A DNA stretch of 64,000 nt from the NCBI GenBank assembly GCA_965153355.1, contig OZ231126.1:29202001-29266000 (forward strand), read 5' to 3'. Every line of letters begins with the position of its first letter. Position 1 is the stretch's first letter. The position numbers were made by a program, and so were the translations under genes. Below, in pieces: positions 12,606 to 27,890 of this stretch. Origin of the DNA: Flaccisagitta enflata. Taxonomy: Eukaryota; Chaetognatha; Sagittoidea; Aphragmophora. Below the pieces are notes generated by a model, which saw only the letters and a program-made list of their open reading frames with translations, made no database searches and was not told where the DNA came from.

Positions 12606-13015
12606 CTCTGTCTTCTCGTTTCTCTCTTTAAGATGCTTTGTCCCTCCGTTGGATTGTCCGTTGGTCCATCGGTCTGTGATGATCGGGTCGAAAATTGTGA
12701 AAACACACATTTATGATGCTGCAGTCATGATTGTCTGTCTCAGTGTCTGTGTGAGTGAGCATGGAGTGGGGGAGGGTATGGATGGGGGTTGTATGCCCCT
12801 TCCCACCCGTCCGCAACGTTTTTGTTACCCCGCGTCACTTGCTCCTCTTCTACCTCGTCTCTCTCTCTCTTTCTTCTTTTGCTTGGACGTTTTTATCTGA
12901 CATGTGCACGATTTGGTCTAATGAAGTTGGACAAGACAGAAAAACGAACTTTTTAGTTGCGTGCTACGCGACTCTACACCCCGCTTTGTCGGTCCGTCCG
13001 TCGCACATTGGGCCA
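12606..13015 (+). mobile_element. Hairpin-ended elements, two adjacent partial copies
   Basis: The first part (about 12606-12845) carries the longer subfamily body: GATGATCGGGTCGAAAA, GCTGCAGTCATGATTGTCTG and CCGTCCGCAACG...TTACCCCGCGTCAC. The second (12950-13015) starts TTTTTAGTTGCGTGCTACGC with the stem AGTTGCG/CGCGACT and GGTCCGTCCG. Confidence 0.65.
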
Positions 13016-13479
13016 TGACCCAGAAAGTTTCAATCTGATTTAAAATGTCATAATATGTCGAGAAAAACACTTTTCCAGTTTTCTTTAAACGTCAGCTAAC
13101 GTCAGCTAGATGCTACCATAGTGACTACCTCAAGACATTAAGAAATATGGTGGGCATGTCACTAGGTGTGGAGGATGTGTGCGCAATTCTGACGTTCACG
13201 GGAATAAAACGAAATTCATTTTTCTGCAATATGTAAATTATGCGACTTTCCCGGAAGAAAAAAGCCAGCGAAGAGAAACCTAAACATCTTTTCTTGTCCC
13301 AAGTCAATCGAAGCTTTTGTTTGTTGTCACGTAACCTTGGTTACGCCATTCAGCAAATCGTTTCAGTGCCGCTTTGTTCATTACATGTAGTGGGACTATG
13401 ACAGTGATCACTATGCAACGTTACAACTCCTCTTGTCGTAGAAGTTTTGGTCGTTGATGTAGGGAGGCAAATTAAACAA

Positions 13480-13813
<334 letters not shown>

Positions 13814-14315
13814 GGCGATAGCAACTGACTGTCTAATGTTTATCTATTTGCTCTCTTATTTTCCAGAAAGGCAGAGAGGCTAAGAGAGAGAGAGAGAGAG
13901 AGAGAGTCAGACAGACAGACAGACAGACAGACAAACATAAACGTATGAAGTTACTAATCCGATTGCCCTTTTAAAATGAGGTACGGCTCTACGATCGTTG
14001 AATACCCCACTGATGAACGATGAATGTTTTCATCTTCTTTCGGGGGCGGAGACGAGGGGAGCATTGTCCATTTGCAAGTAGACGTAGGTGGCGTTTCATA
14101 CGCCCATAATAACTAGGATGGCATTTTAAACGCCTGTTAGAATGGTGTTGTCACTGTCGCGCATGACTGTGCATAACTGCGTTTGCCTGTTAAAGCGGCG
14201 TCGCGAATGTCCGTGGAAGCACTATCCTAAGATTCTCGGAAGCGGCATCGTTTGTAAGAACAGCGATGTTCAAAACGATGTCGAGATTGACAGGGAGGAC
14301 GATTGAAAACAATTT

Positions 14316-14613
14316 TAGTAGAGGACACGCGACTCTACACCTTACCGTGTCGGTCGTTCGGTCGGTCGGTCGCATTTTTGAGATCTGAGCGGTTTTTAGT
14401 TGCGGACACGCAACTCTATCAGAGGCTTTGTCCGTCCGTTGGTCTGTCCGTCGGTCCGTCGGTCCATGGTGATCGAGTTGGAAAGTGTGAAAACGCGCAT
14501 TTCCGCCCCTGCCCACCCGTCCGCAACTGTAATTGGCCGTGTATCCGGCCTTGTTGCAATACTGCTCCTGCCCAACCGTCCGCGACTGGATTGCCGTGTA
14601 TCCAGCCTTGTTC
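14316..14613 (+). mobile_element. Hairpin-ended elements, nested/tandem copies
   Basis: A degenerate start (GGACACGCGACTCTACACC, then GGTCGGTCGGTC) precedes a good copy from about 14393 with the stem AGTTGCG/CGCAACT around GACA. The body is GGTGATCGAGTTGGAAAGTG, CCCCTGCCCACCCGTCCGC and the end GCCGTGTATCCGGCCTTGTT. A second end (GCCGTGTATCCAGCCTTGTT) follows. Confidence 0.72.
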
Positions 14614-14962
14614 TTTTTCGTTCTCATTTTGAGACGGTTCAAAATATTGTTGACACATTCCTACATCTTTCTCCCCCTCCTCCTCCTCTTTCGATTCCTA
14701 GATTATCGATGAACGCTATGATCACCTTCCCGATTAACAGAAATTAATGTTGGTGATTATTTCCGGCTTTTTTTCCTTATCCAAACTGTCCTCGCCATCG
14801 AACAACTGATGAGGCTGAATATGAGGCTTATTGTTAAAGATGAAAGCGTAAAGATCCTGTTCTTCCTCCACGTGTGCCGCCTCCCTAGTTTCCTCCTGCT
14901 CTTCTCTCCACACCCTCTCATCTCCTCTCATATCCTCTCTGCGTCTCTGCCTCCTTTTTGGA

Positions 14963-15271
14963 CAGCGGCCCTAAAGGGCCGATGCCCTGTAGGACACAGG
15001 GGGGGAATTTTGAGACGTCCTTCCATCCTTCCCTCCCTCCGTCCTTCTGTCCCCCACCATGGCCATCAGAGCCTAAAGTCTGCAGTCTCAGGCCTGATTT
15101 TGGCCCTCTGAGCCCTCAAATTAGCCCTTTCAGACCTCAATTTAGCCCTCCAGAGCTCAAATCAGCTCTCCACACCTAATATCTGCCCTCAAGACCTCAA
15201 GTCAGCCCTCCAGACCTCAAATCTGCCCTCCAGGCCTCAGATCCCTTTGGGGCCGCTGCCCTGCTCTCATT
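14963..15271 (+). mobile_element. Second short element family (GGCCC hairpin ends), copy with 21-bp repeats
   Basis: Begins near the hairpin CGGCCCTAAAGGGCCG, then GATGCCCTGTAGGACACAGG and CCTTCCATCCTTCCCTCC. The body is about 8 units of a 21-22-bp repeat (GCCCTCCAGACCTCAAATCTG). It ends CCCTTTGGGGCCGCTGCCCT. A relative lies at 47135-47517. Confidence 0.6.
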
Positions 15272-15616
15272 CCACTACTTCACTTGATCACTTCAAGCAG
15301 GGCATCGGGTACCAAAAGCACAGTCATGCACTTTGATCCTTGGATATTAGTTCCTCCTTCCTGAGCACCTCATAAGTAGGGTTCTGAGTCCATATTTAAG
15401 TATTTTAATCAGCTAACGAATATCAATACAGAAAACTGGAGTATCACAGATTCACAGTAAAAAAAAATGCCAACATACAACGCCCTGGCATTGAGCCTGT
15501 ATCTCAACCTGGCCCGAGCGTGAAACCGGAAGTTCGTTCCGGTTGCAGAAAAAGGGCAGGGTCGCTCTAAAACGATAATGGGAAGCTTGCTTGGCGTGAC
15601 GGTAACGGTATTGAGA

Positions 15617-16655
<1,039 letters not shown>

Positions 16656-16918
16656 ATGAATGAATGAATGAATGAATGAATGAATGAATGAATGAATGAA
16701 TGAATGAATGAATGAGTGAATGAATGAATGAATGAATGAATGAATAAATTTTGAAAAGAATTCAAAACTCAACATTGAATGGTAACTGAATGAATGAATG
16801 AATGAATGAATGAATGAATGAATGAATGATTGAATGAATGAATGAATGAATGAATGAATGAATGAATGAATGAATGAATGAATGAATGAATGAATGAATG
16901 AATGAATGAATGAAAAAA
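16656..16918 (+). repeat. (GAAT)n tetranucleotide array, duplicated with flank
   Basis: Two GAAT arrays are separated by TTTTGAAAAGAATTCAAAAC. The sequence AAGAATTCAAAACTCAACATT precedes both arrays (16622 and 16755), so flank plus array was duplicated by about 133 bp. Confidence 0.85.
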
Positions 16919-17999
16919 TGAATTATGAATAGACGTCGTATCTACAAGTGAACGAATCATTGAATCAACAAATCAACAAATCGTCCATGAAGAGATGAAT
17001 GATATGATCGATGAAACTAGCAAAAATCTACCAAACTAGTAAAAGATCGAAGGAATGACCAAACAGATTTGATTTAATGAATCTAATGCTGAATGATTGA
17101 AAAAAGAATGAAGTAACAAATGAATGAAAAGAAGAAAGGAAAACAAAAACATAAAGATATCCCAAATTCCTTGTAAAGGTATCAAAGAAATAGTTGAGAG
17201 GTAAATGAAAAATTGCTCAACAATCGTTTGAATGAAAGAATCAGTTCATTAGTCGGGAAAAAAAGTCATATTTCGAACTCGACTTTTTTACATATTCCAG
17301 AGAAAGATGGTTTTCATTTTTGTATTAGAAACTTTCATATCTCATTTGGCTGATTGTAGCCTATGATAAAATTGATAGGGATTGGGGTGAGTGAATTTGA
17401 TAATTCTCTTTCATTTGGTGCCAAACAGATTTTTTTTCAATTTCACCAATCATATTGTAGGATCAATTTTACTTATTATATTGTAGGATCAATAAAGGAG
17501 TGTTTCTATATTCACAAGCATAGCTGTTCATCTTTTAGGGTGTTTGTGTGTAATCTAATTCATTTAGCTTATTTAGCCCAGTTTTTTCTTTTTTTGAATG
17601 GAATGTATGAAACAAATCATTTGATTTATTTTTGAGCATGTAAATACAGAAAAAAAAACATATCATTGATTATAGAAAAGCATCTGTTTGAGTAATTTCA
17701 AGCATCTTATCCCAGCTAGCTCATTTTGCTTTCGGACAAGCATCATAATTTTTTTCGAGTCAAACAAATGCCGTTTATTTGGGTTTCTCATTCTTTTCTA
17801 GATCTCAGAGGCTGAAATACAATAAGCAAGCTCTGCATTACAGGATATTTAATGTCGGCAATATACTGGGAACGTTTTATGACGCTGAAATAGTCCAAAG
17901 AAGAATCAAAGGAGAATCAAAAGCTTCTATGCAGCCTGTCGTCAAGGTTGGTGCGTGTGCGAGCAAGCCGGAAGCAGGCAAGAGAGCGATAGAGCGAGA

Positions 18000-18978
<979 letters not shown>

Positions 18979-20608
18979 AAAGAGACTAACTTCTCACTAA
19001 AATGTATTCAGGACGTTACGTACGATCCAAGGAATACCTACCCAGGGATTCAAAAACGATGAGTGAAGTGGAAAGAAATCAATGCTCTACAGACAAGATA
19101 GGATCGGTATAAACAAAAAAACACGGGCAGGGGCGTACACACCCCATTAACTATAGAAACCGCAGTACACATTTTTTTTACAAGAACTTAGTTTAAAAGA
19201 ATATTAAGCCTTGAAATAGTTTAAAAATGAAGAACTTCATAGTTATCTCTTTAAAAGCTTAAAACAATAAATGACGTTCTTATAAAAAAAAGTGTACCAG
19301 GGTTTACGACTTGAGTGTAACTCACAGATGGACTAATAGACGCGTCTTGATGGACACACGGATGAACAAAGCCTCTCATAGAGTCGCCAGTCCGCGACCA
19401 AACCGTTAGAAAAAAAGTTACCCAGTTGTTTAAGGGTTAGCAGGGGCAGTGATGGGGGCCCGCCGTGACTGTGGGTGAGAGCAGTATTGTAAAAACTGCC
19501 TTAAACAGTGATGCCCTACAATATGATGCTGCCTCTTGATGTGCCACGTAATTTCGCATCGCATCGCATCGCATTGAGCATAAATCTGGAGGATAAAGAT
19601 GACTATGCTAGATGGACAGCAAAGAGACAGACAGACAGACAAATAAGGTGGAAGAATAGCATGCGCGTGTGAGCGCGCGCGCACATACACACACACACAC
19701 AAAAACGCACACGCACACGCCACATGCCATATGCCACACAGGTGATGGATTAGCCAAAGAAAACTACTTGTGCGATGAACTGGACTTCGAATATTGCCAA
19801 AATTTACTATTTATGCTTATAAACAAGGGTGGAACTTCTGTAGTCTGTGCTTGTTTCTTATTCTACGCAGAAATCAGTCGGGCAATCAGAACTCTATTGA
19901 AATTCGATAAGGCTGGTGTCACGTTATGGGGAGCGCAGACAGAGTGAAATTCGTCAATTTTAAATGTTTTAAAATTGAACAAAACTGTACATCACTATGT
20001 AGCTTACCTATTATTGTATATGAATCCATACTTGGATTTTCTTATTCAAGCTCATTTTGTATACAAATTAGGCCTAAAAAGACATAATTATCAATTTTTT
20101 TACTAATATATTTAGCTAAATACAATAAGGCAATCAGTATGAGAGCAAAATTTTTGATGATAATGTTCAAGCAATCATGTGTGATCATGTTTTTGAGATT
20201 TTTTTCAAGAAATTTGAGTTTTTTGAAAAAATCTCTACAAGCACCATTTTTGGCTGGGCGGGCTGTTGGAGGAGAATTTTTCCAACCAAGCTTGTTTTGA
20301 TGCCAGTGACAAGGAACCTTTAAAGGAAGCTTCATGCAAAATTTCAACCAGATCGGACAATTATTTTGGAAGTTATGCCATTTTTTTCATTTTTTCATCT
20401 GGTAGGCTGGTTGGTCTGGTTGGACTGATTGACATTTTTTAAGTCACATCAGAGATATGATGAAGGACCTTATTGATCTGGGTATCAAGCATGCAAAATT
20501 TCATTGGGTTAGCTCGATTAGTTCTTGAGATATGCCAATTTGAATTTTAAGAAATTTATTAAATTAAGGCAACAAAACATACGCGCATTTCTGTGTGAAG
20601 TGCTGTGT
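18979..20608. other. Intergenic, no gene seen
   Basis: AT-rich. Includes GGGGCAGTGATGGGGGCCCG (19442) and GACGCGTCTTGATGGACACAC (19338) fragments of the hairpin-ended family, and a short (CGCA)n/(CA)n near 19670-19720. Confidence 0.4.
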
Positions 20609-21122
20609 TCGGGTGTGTCAAAAAAAAAAAATATCTTTGATCAGATCATCCTCATCAGGGTGTGTAAACAAAAAAATTTTAAGACTTTTACCATTTTTGT
20701 TTTTTCAAATTTCAGTCATCTTCCGTTTTTTCCAAAACCTCTTTTTAGCGCTAATTTGTATATTGCTGTGTTATTGATTTCATATCAGAATTATTGTTCA
20801 TAAATGTAAAAAAAGTAGCCATTTAAATACCTTGCTTCGATTTCTAGTTGGGATTAGGTAAAAGTTTTTTTTTACCACCAAAATCATTAAAAAAAATAGA
20901 ATTTGATAATCTCTATTGAAGTTTTGGGTCTTATTTTCAACAAAACTTGGTAGAGACTCTGGAAATATATATATTTTGAACAATCTTTTCCTGCCCTAAA
21001 AAAACAGAAGATGGCTGAAATTTGAAAAAATAAAAACGGTAAAAGTCTTAAAATTTGTTTGTTTACATACCCTGATGAGGATGATTTGATCAACGATACT
21101 TTTTATTTTTTGACACACCCGA
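20609..21122. mobile_element. 514-bp MITE with ~120-bp TIRs and 9-bp target duplication
   Basis: The ends TCGGGTGTGTCAAAAA and its complement frame arms at 20609-20738 and about 20998-21122 with near-identical sequence (CATCCTCATCAGGGT, TTTTAAGACTTTTACC). The left flank is GTGCTGTGT (20600-20608). The right copy of that 9-mer is split by the later MULE-like insertion and is intact only at 25076-25084. No coding content is seen in the roughly 260-bp AT-rich centre. Confidence 0.82.
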
Positions 21123-21126
21123 GTGC

Positions 21127-21282
21127 GGATACATGAAATTATAGCGCATCCAAAATAGCAGCCTCCAAAATAGCAGGCTCGGTAATAGCACGGCCCATTA
21201 TAGCGAAACCGATATTATAGCAGCTCTATTATAGCACACCGAGATTATAGCAGCCCTATTTTTACATATAAAGACAAGCAAA
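21127..21282 (+). repeat. Left terminal inverted repeat of the MULE-like element
   Basis: Pairs with 24914-25070 almost base for base after the first eight or so bases. It is built of short iterated words (AAAATAGCAG, ATTATAGC) spaced about 15-25 bp apart, which could be transposase-binding subrepeats. It ends inward at AAAGACAAGCAAAGG. Confidence 0.88.
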
Positions 21283-21677
21283 GGTCAAAGACTGATCGGT
21301 TAAAGGTTGTTGGTTGGCTTTGATCATTGTTGTAGTATTTCTAAATATAAAGACAAGTAACAGCTGGGCTCATGTTAGTTTACATGTCAAAAAGATGTGA
21401 CACTGCTGAGAAATGTTAATACGTCATGAACTCATTTAGAAACTAGGATGAGTACAGAATACGCTTTTAACCTCAAATGGTTCTCACGCTGCGCTGAAAA
21501 GTAACGAGTACACAGACATGCGTGTTCATGCTGATGATGCAAGATCAATTTTGAGGATACTCAAAGGAATGTTCATGCTGATGATCGAAAGCACCTATGT
21601 TTCATGACGCTTCATGACTGAGAGAAAAGTAACGAGTACAGAGACTTATGCGTGTTCATGCTGATGATGCAAGACTC

Positions 21678-22081
<404 letters not shown>

Positions 22082-22972
22082 TCATTCAAGCCATGGATTT
22101 TCTTTGACAATTTCTTTTCTTCGATCGCCATAATCGTACAATAGCTCAGTGCCATTGGCAATTCTTCGTAGAGCAATAAAAACTATTCTGGGCTCTCCAT
22201 CAACGACCACAAACCATCTTCAGATTTGCTTCCTTTCTTGAATGATTTATCAGTCGCCCTTTTGTGTCATTCTCTTCCGTTGCATCAATGCATAGGCGGC
22301 GCGAATCGAATTTGAAAAACAAGAGGAAGCTTCCCTTTTTTTCGTCTGTGTAACGTTTTTCCCTGATGAGGAAAAAAAAAACTTCCTTCAAGCTTCTACG
22401 TAATCTTATGCAAACATGTTCTTTTCATAACAACCTTTAAAAGAATAAAGAAGGATTGAAACAAAAGAACAAATCGTACCGGCGCTCTCCTTCCTTATGG
22501 CGCTCTCCTTCCTTATGCGTTATCAAATCCCCTTCGTAAACGGCCACATATTCGCCCTCCTCAAAATCACGTTTGACAACGATTCCACGTCCTCTTTCAT
22601 CGGTGAAATTCACAGACAAGTCATCACTGCATTTGCCTTCAACTTTCTCCATGAAAAGTTTCTCCTTTTCTGCCTTGGAAGGATTTTGAATACGGGAAGA
22701 GCGACGCATCCTGTCCCTATGGATTTGGAAGGCATCCCGTCGTTGACATCATCCGTTTCCGCGCCCAGAACCCCGTTGATTATGTTTCGTGGCCGATCTC
22801 GACATCCCCTCGCTTTTTCGGTGATAGTGACGTTGGCACGACGCTGGAGCACTTCCTAGGTAATAAAAGAAAGACAGACAGAAAGACAGACAGTGACTTT
22901 TATGGACCATGCATCCAAACTAATTTTGAATAAGAAGATATTCGCTATAATGTAACATGCTAAGGAAGCAAG

Positions 22973-23069
<97 letters not shown>

Positions 23070-23331
23070 AACTTTGTACCTTCATTGTCATTGAACAGGA
23101 ATGAGGGGTGAAAGAATCCAGAAGAACATCTTCCACTCCACAGGGATATGCTCGGGACGTGCGGATTTTCCCCGTACAATTCGGGTCAACACAGTACCAC
23201 GTAAGCGGGGCATCAGGATTGACGTTATTTCGTTTCATTCTGATGAAAAAAAGAACACAGCTTGCAAATCAAATCTGGTAGAAGAAGACGGCTACAACAT
23301 ACAACAATGTTTAAGCAACAAAGGTGATACT

Positions 23332-23377
<46 letters not shown>

Positions 23378-23752
23378 CGAAAACAAAAAACAACGAAAAC
23401 AAACAACAAAAACAAAAACAACAAACCAAATACAACAAAACAACAAAACAAAACAAATACAACAAAACAACAAAACAACAAAACAACAAAAACAACAAAA
23501 ACAACAACAACAACAACAACAACAACAAAAAACAACGAAAACAAAAAACAACGAAAACAAACAACAACGAAAACAAACAACAAAAACAAAAACAACAAAC
23601 CTGTGTAGCTGCGCCTTGAAGAAAAGAAGCGGGCGGCCGTTTGTGCTTGGCATGTAAAGTGGCTGATCATAGTGGAAACATTCTTTTGCCGGAACATTCC
23701 CTACAAAATTCGGGATTGGATTTTGCGGATCCTTACGACCCTTTCCAGGCAT
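22082..23752 (-). pseudogene. FLYWCH zinc finger + KMT5A-like SET domain methyltransferase gene, two apparent frameshifts
   Basis: Four exons on the minus strand: 23601-23752, 23080-23239, 22480-22855 and 22082-22362, all GT-AG with compatible phases (2, 0, 2). Exons 1-2 form a FLYWCH-type finger: aromatic/basic lead-in, then WYCVDPNC and a PHSC ligand pair (C-x4-C...H-x-C). Exon 3 continues with the stretch that follows FLYWCH in Mutator-like transposases (RPRNIINGVL), then MRRSSR and the SET start (DERGRGIVV, YEGDLI). Exon 4 has the rest: LFFKF, CIDAT, GRLINHS, ELLYDYGDR and a PWLE end, matching the order and C-terminus of KMT5A (H4K20 monomethylase). One base seems missing near 22718-22730 and one extra near 22205-22212; total length is still a multiple of three (969 nt). 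An 18-nt tandem duplication (HKEGER twice) sits at the end of exon 3. The start is the only in-frame ATG before the finger. Target and activity are inferred from the family. It could be a decayed copy or carry assembly indels. Confidence 0.8.
23330..23600 (+). repeat. (CAA)n in intron 1 of the FLYWCH-SET gene
   Basis: CAA with AAAACAA interruptions. It reaches to the splice donor: the donor GT is at 23600-23599 on the minus strand, within GTTTGTTG, so the donor context is made of repeat. Confidence 0.85.
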
Positions 23753-24261
23753 GATGCAAGAATATTGAGTGGCAGTTTAAAATGTATTGCAGTAATTGAT
23801 CGCATTGAACGTTGAAATCACTTTCCTAGGTTGAAAATAAATGTAAATTTAAAACAAATGTTGCATATTGTTTAATATGATATGTGAATTGAAGAAACGT
23901 ATGGAGTTAGTGTTTATCTTTGTCGAGAATGTAGGAGGCAAAACATTTATGTGATCCACATTGTAACAATTGATGATGGCAATGATTCAAAGGAAATGTT
24001 TGATTCTCTTTAAGTCCACGTTTGTAATAGCGTTCATATTCAGTCCAACTCGAGGACAATCAATCTACTCTCGCAGCTGTTTGCCTCCTACATACATACC
24101 ATGGTAATTGAGCGAACTCACCTGCGTCAGTATCGTCTTTCCGTCACAACCCATTCACTCACCTTCGATCACTTGAGCATCAGTGTCGTCTTTCTCCGGC
24201 AGTTTTTGTGTCACTATCATCTTTGCCGTCGGTTATCGTCGGTTGCTTTGCATCAACTTTA

Positions 24262-24300
<39 letters not shown>

Positions 24301-24638
24301 GGTTTGGAATCAGTTTCATCTATTGTGACTATCCGTATGCTTTAATGGAAGTCAACTTCATCTTTATATCTGTCTGTCTCTCTTTGTTATCTATCTATGT
24401 CATTCGATTCCTAACTAAAACTAAAGATTTGTTCACAATGTACATTCTCTTTATCTATCTTTCTATCAATCATTTGATCAGTCGTTTCATCTTTATATCT
24501 GCCTGTCTCTCTTTCTATCTGTCTTATTCTGTCATTCAATCTGTTACTCAAACCAAAGATTCGCATTTGTGTAAATATCAATATCTATCAATCAATCTAT
24601 CAATATCCATATGACTGACTGTCTGTCTGTCTGTGTCG

Positions 24639-24676
<38 letters not shown>

Positions 24677-24721
24677 TTGATGAGTCACTCGAGACTTTTT
24701 CTCTCGACGAGATTATAGCGA

Positions 24722-24759
<38 letters not shown>

Positions 24760-24913
24760 GTACATACACAGTACGTATGCCTATCCTTTTTTGACATTAC
24801 TGTTATATCAATGATTTCCATCTGGACAATAGTATATATGCAATAGTGTATAGTACCCGTCATCACTTCTTACTATGATGATATAAGCTCTTGTCTTTAG
24901 CATGAACCTTCAG

Positions 24914-25070
24914 CCTTTACTTGTCTTTACTTGTTAAAATAGGGCTGCTATAATCTCGGTGTGCTATAATAGAGCTGCTATAATATCGGTTTCGCTATAA
25001 TGTGCCGTGCTATTTCCGAGCCTGCTATTTTAGAGGCTGCTATTTTGGAAGCGCTATAATTTCCGGCACC
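24914..25070 (-). repeat. Right terminal inverted repeat of the MULE-like element
   Basis: Reverse complement of the left arm with scattered substitutions. Its outer end reads GGTGCCGGAAATTATAGCGC on the minus strand. The direct repeat CCCGAGTGC follows immediately at 25071-25079. Confidence 0.88.
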
Positions 25071-25084
25071 CCCGAGTGCTGTGT

Positions 25085-26278
25085 GGAAACAAAGAATTAA
25101 GTATGAGACTTGGTCGGCGAGCGTTACAATTCATTCCTTATTTTGGTAGTGATCAACTTTGGAATTTCACTGTGACCAATCGAATTAGAGTTAAGACTTG
25201 AAATTTTAGAGGCATGTGCAGAATTTCAACCTCTTTCACATCATATAGATAAATTCAGCGTTAAGCATATTACTATGCTGTAACATAGTAAGAATCATAG
25301 TGTGACATAAGTGTGACAGCTACAACATGGAGCCCCTCTGAATTGTAACGCTTCAAGGAAATGTTGATTTCTTACCAATGGAATGGAAAAAATCATTGAA
25401 AATTGGAGGGAATGTCCTTTAACTAGTTGTCAATGCAATGGAAAAAGAAAAATTGCTTAATGTTTGACTGATGATAGGCTAACAAAAAAAATTGTCAACT
25501 TACCTCCTTTTCAGCAAAAAATGACTGAAAAATAAAGGGGGGGGAGAGCTATGTTTCAAAGCTTTTTTTTGTCATCTTACAGTTGAAATATTGAGTTCAT
25601 ACTTTCCACACATATCAATGGATTGATAGTGATTGCTTACAAGCTTTGGGATGACCCTGCTTGACATTTTTTGATTGGTTAAACTTGCATTTTGCCTACA
25701 GGGACAGAATCGGGACAGGCCAAAATAGGCCCTTCGACCCCTGTTTTGGACCCCATAGGAGCAGTCGGTGTGGCAAAAATTGGTTTGGTATGGCGCACCA
25801 GATAGTTAGGTATGTCACTCAACCTTTGTGACCTTATGCAATTCAACAGCAAAAGCAATGCCACTTCTACCATGGCGGAGAGTCGGGGTTTCTCGGGCGC
25901 CCCCGGATGCTCAGAATCAACCATAATGTGTTTTAATGTTCTAACTAACTTTTATTCCAGGCCTGTTTACATTATCATAACATGCAGTACATGCAGTTTG
26001 CGCTTGGGTGACTCACATAGCAAATGTTTGGTATTTATTTAACTCTACTTTTCAATATTAAATAATTCATTAAAAAATTTCATGAATTTTTATTTCATAA
26101 AAATTTCTTATTTTTTCAAAAATTTTTTTGTAAAATCCTATTTGTATAATACTGTAAGAATGATTGATTCATATTCAAATATTCATTTACTGATTCATTT
26201 CTTTATCTGCTTTTTGATCAAAATATTTTCTATAAGACATATTCAACATTAAAACAAAAACTATTTATTTTCATATTT
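25085..26278. other. Intergenic, no gene seen
   Basis: Unique AT-rich sequence to the right of the nested transposons. GTGTGACATAAGTGTGACAG near 25300 resembles words at 9040-9080, so an old repeat may be shared. Confidence 0.35.
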
Positions 26279-26466
26279 TTTTAGTCGCGTGCACGCGACT
26301 CTACAATCTTCTTTGTTTGTTTGTCAGTTGGTCGGTTGCTCATTTTTTTCTTTATTTCTATGATTTTTCTTTTGACCTCACCGCTCCTGCCCAAATGGTC
26401 AAGTGATATCAAATAAGGCCCTGGCCTAACCCCGCTGGACTAAAATAGCTGTGTATCTGGCTTAGT
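26279..26466 (+). mobile_element. Hairpin-ended element, AGTCGCG subtype
   Basis: Starts TTTTTTAGTCGCGTGCACGC (perfect 7-bp stem AGTCGCG/CGCGACT, loop TGCA). Its GTCC array is reduced. It contains CACCGCTCCTGCCCAAATGG and ends AGCTGTGTATCTGGCTTAGT. Confidence 0.7.
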
Positions 26467-27289
26467 TTTATAATACATGTCTGGCGGATTTTCCCAGGTT
26501 TTGCTTTGTGAAGCACCCAAATTTCACGCTCCGTATTTGAGCTTCATTGAAGCGTGACAATAAATCTAACTTAAAACGTCAGAAGGCAATCAATTCAGTG
26601 TCAGACTAAAAGACAGATATACTGACATTTGGCTAAAGAGAGCGCTAAACCTTGAACTGGTGGACTGAGTTGCAAAGCAAGCAGAGTAGGCTTGCGTTCA
26701 CCACGTGGAATAAGATTATTTAAACTGAAATAAAAACTTGATTGTTGTATGTAGTGTTTCTGTTCATTATTTATTATGTGCTTAATATTTACGGCGGGAT
26801 GTGAGGCCAACATATGAGAGAGAGACAGGGAACTGTGGTTGACACAGCAGCGTAATCCGTCCTGTGTTTTGCTGCTACAGGTAAAAAAATTGTGCCAAAT
26901 TCAGTTAGCTAGTTGCCGTTCAATCTGAGTCAGAGAACGGTATGAGCATTTTTTGCTCTACGGCCATTTTTATTTGTTTTTCCCTGGACCGGGATTCGCC
27001 GCCATAAAAAATTCGTGATGAGAAACGGGACTTGCAAAGTCTTCGGGCAAGGTGATATATTTGGGAATGATTCTCTCAATTACCACTGAGTACGAGAATG
27101 CGCCATCTAGATAGTCACTCCAACAACTGCTAACCCTCTCTCTTTTTCGCCCTACATACCCTGAGCTGACCTTGCTACCCTGACAAAGCCAGTATCGCTT
27201 TCCCCCTTCATGGGCGTAATCTCATTTTGTGTTATTACCTCCGTAAATCCAATCTGGAAGTCCATTATGAACTTTGACCCGGTGGCCGC

Positions 27290-27380
<91 letters not shown>

Positions 27381-27394
27381 ACTGTATTCATAAG

Positions 27395-27456
<62 letters not shown>

Positions 27457-27460
27457 ATTA
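27290..27460 (+). repeat. (TTG)n microsatellite, two blocks
   Basis: About 30 and 20 TTG triplets are separated by ACTGTATTCATAAG. Confidence 0.92.
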
Positions 27461-27733
27461 CTGTTAGTGAGTTTTTTGGGCGGTAAATTGCCGGCTAAAA
27501 GCTCATCAACTGACGTCACGGCATAAACGTCATTTTCGTGAATGAAGAAAACCGAGCCGCCATCGGAGGAGGAGGAAGAGGAGGAGGAGGGGGAAGTTGT
27601 GGAAGAGGAGGAAGAGGAGGAGGCGTGACCATCGGGGCCCCAAAAAGCCGCCTCTACCAGCGCAGAAGTGGTGGTAGAGACATGAGGCCAAGCAGATGCT
27701 GCAACTGGTAAGAGGGGAACTAGAGCTCTGAAA

Positions 27734-27735
<2 letters not shown>

Positions 27736-27828
<93 letters not shown>
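27736..27828 (+). repeat. (GA)n microsatellite
   Basis: About 43 GA units ending in GACAGAGACAGAGAC. Confidence 0.92.
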
Positions 27829-27831
<3 letters not shown>

Positions 27832-27890
27832 GAAAACAACAGATCAATGTTTCCATTTCGTTTCAATTAATACTCAACTGTGTTTGATCA

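Noticed and set aside
14190-14747. Several 80-150 codon frames on both strands
   Set aside because: They translate hairpin-ended element copies (the same peptides, such as LVADTQLY and PCPPVRN, recur at 33500 and 12700), not a gene.
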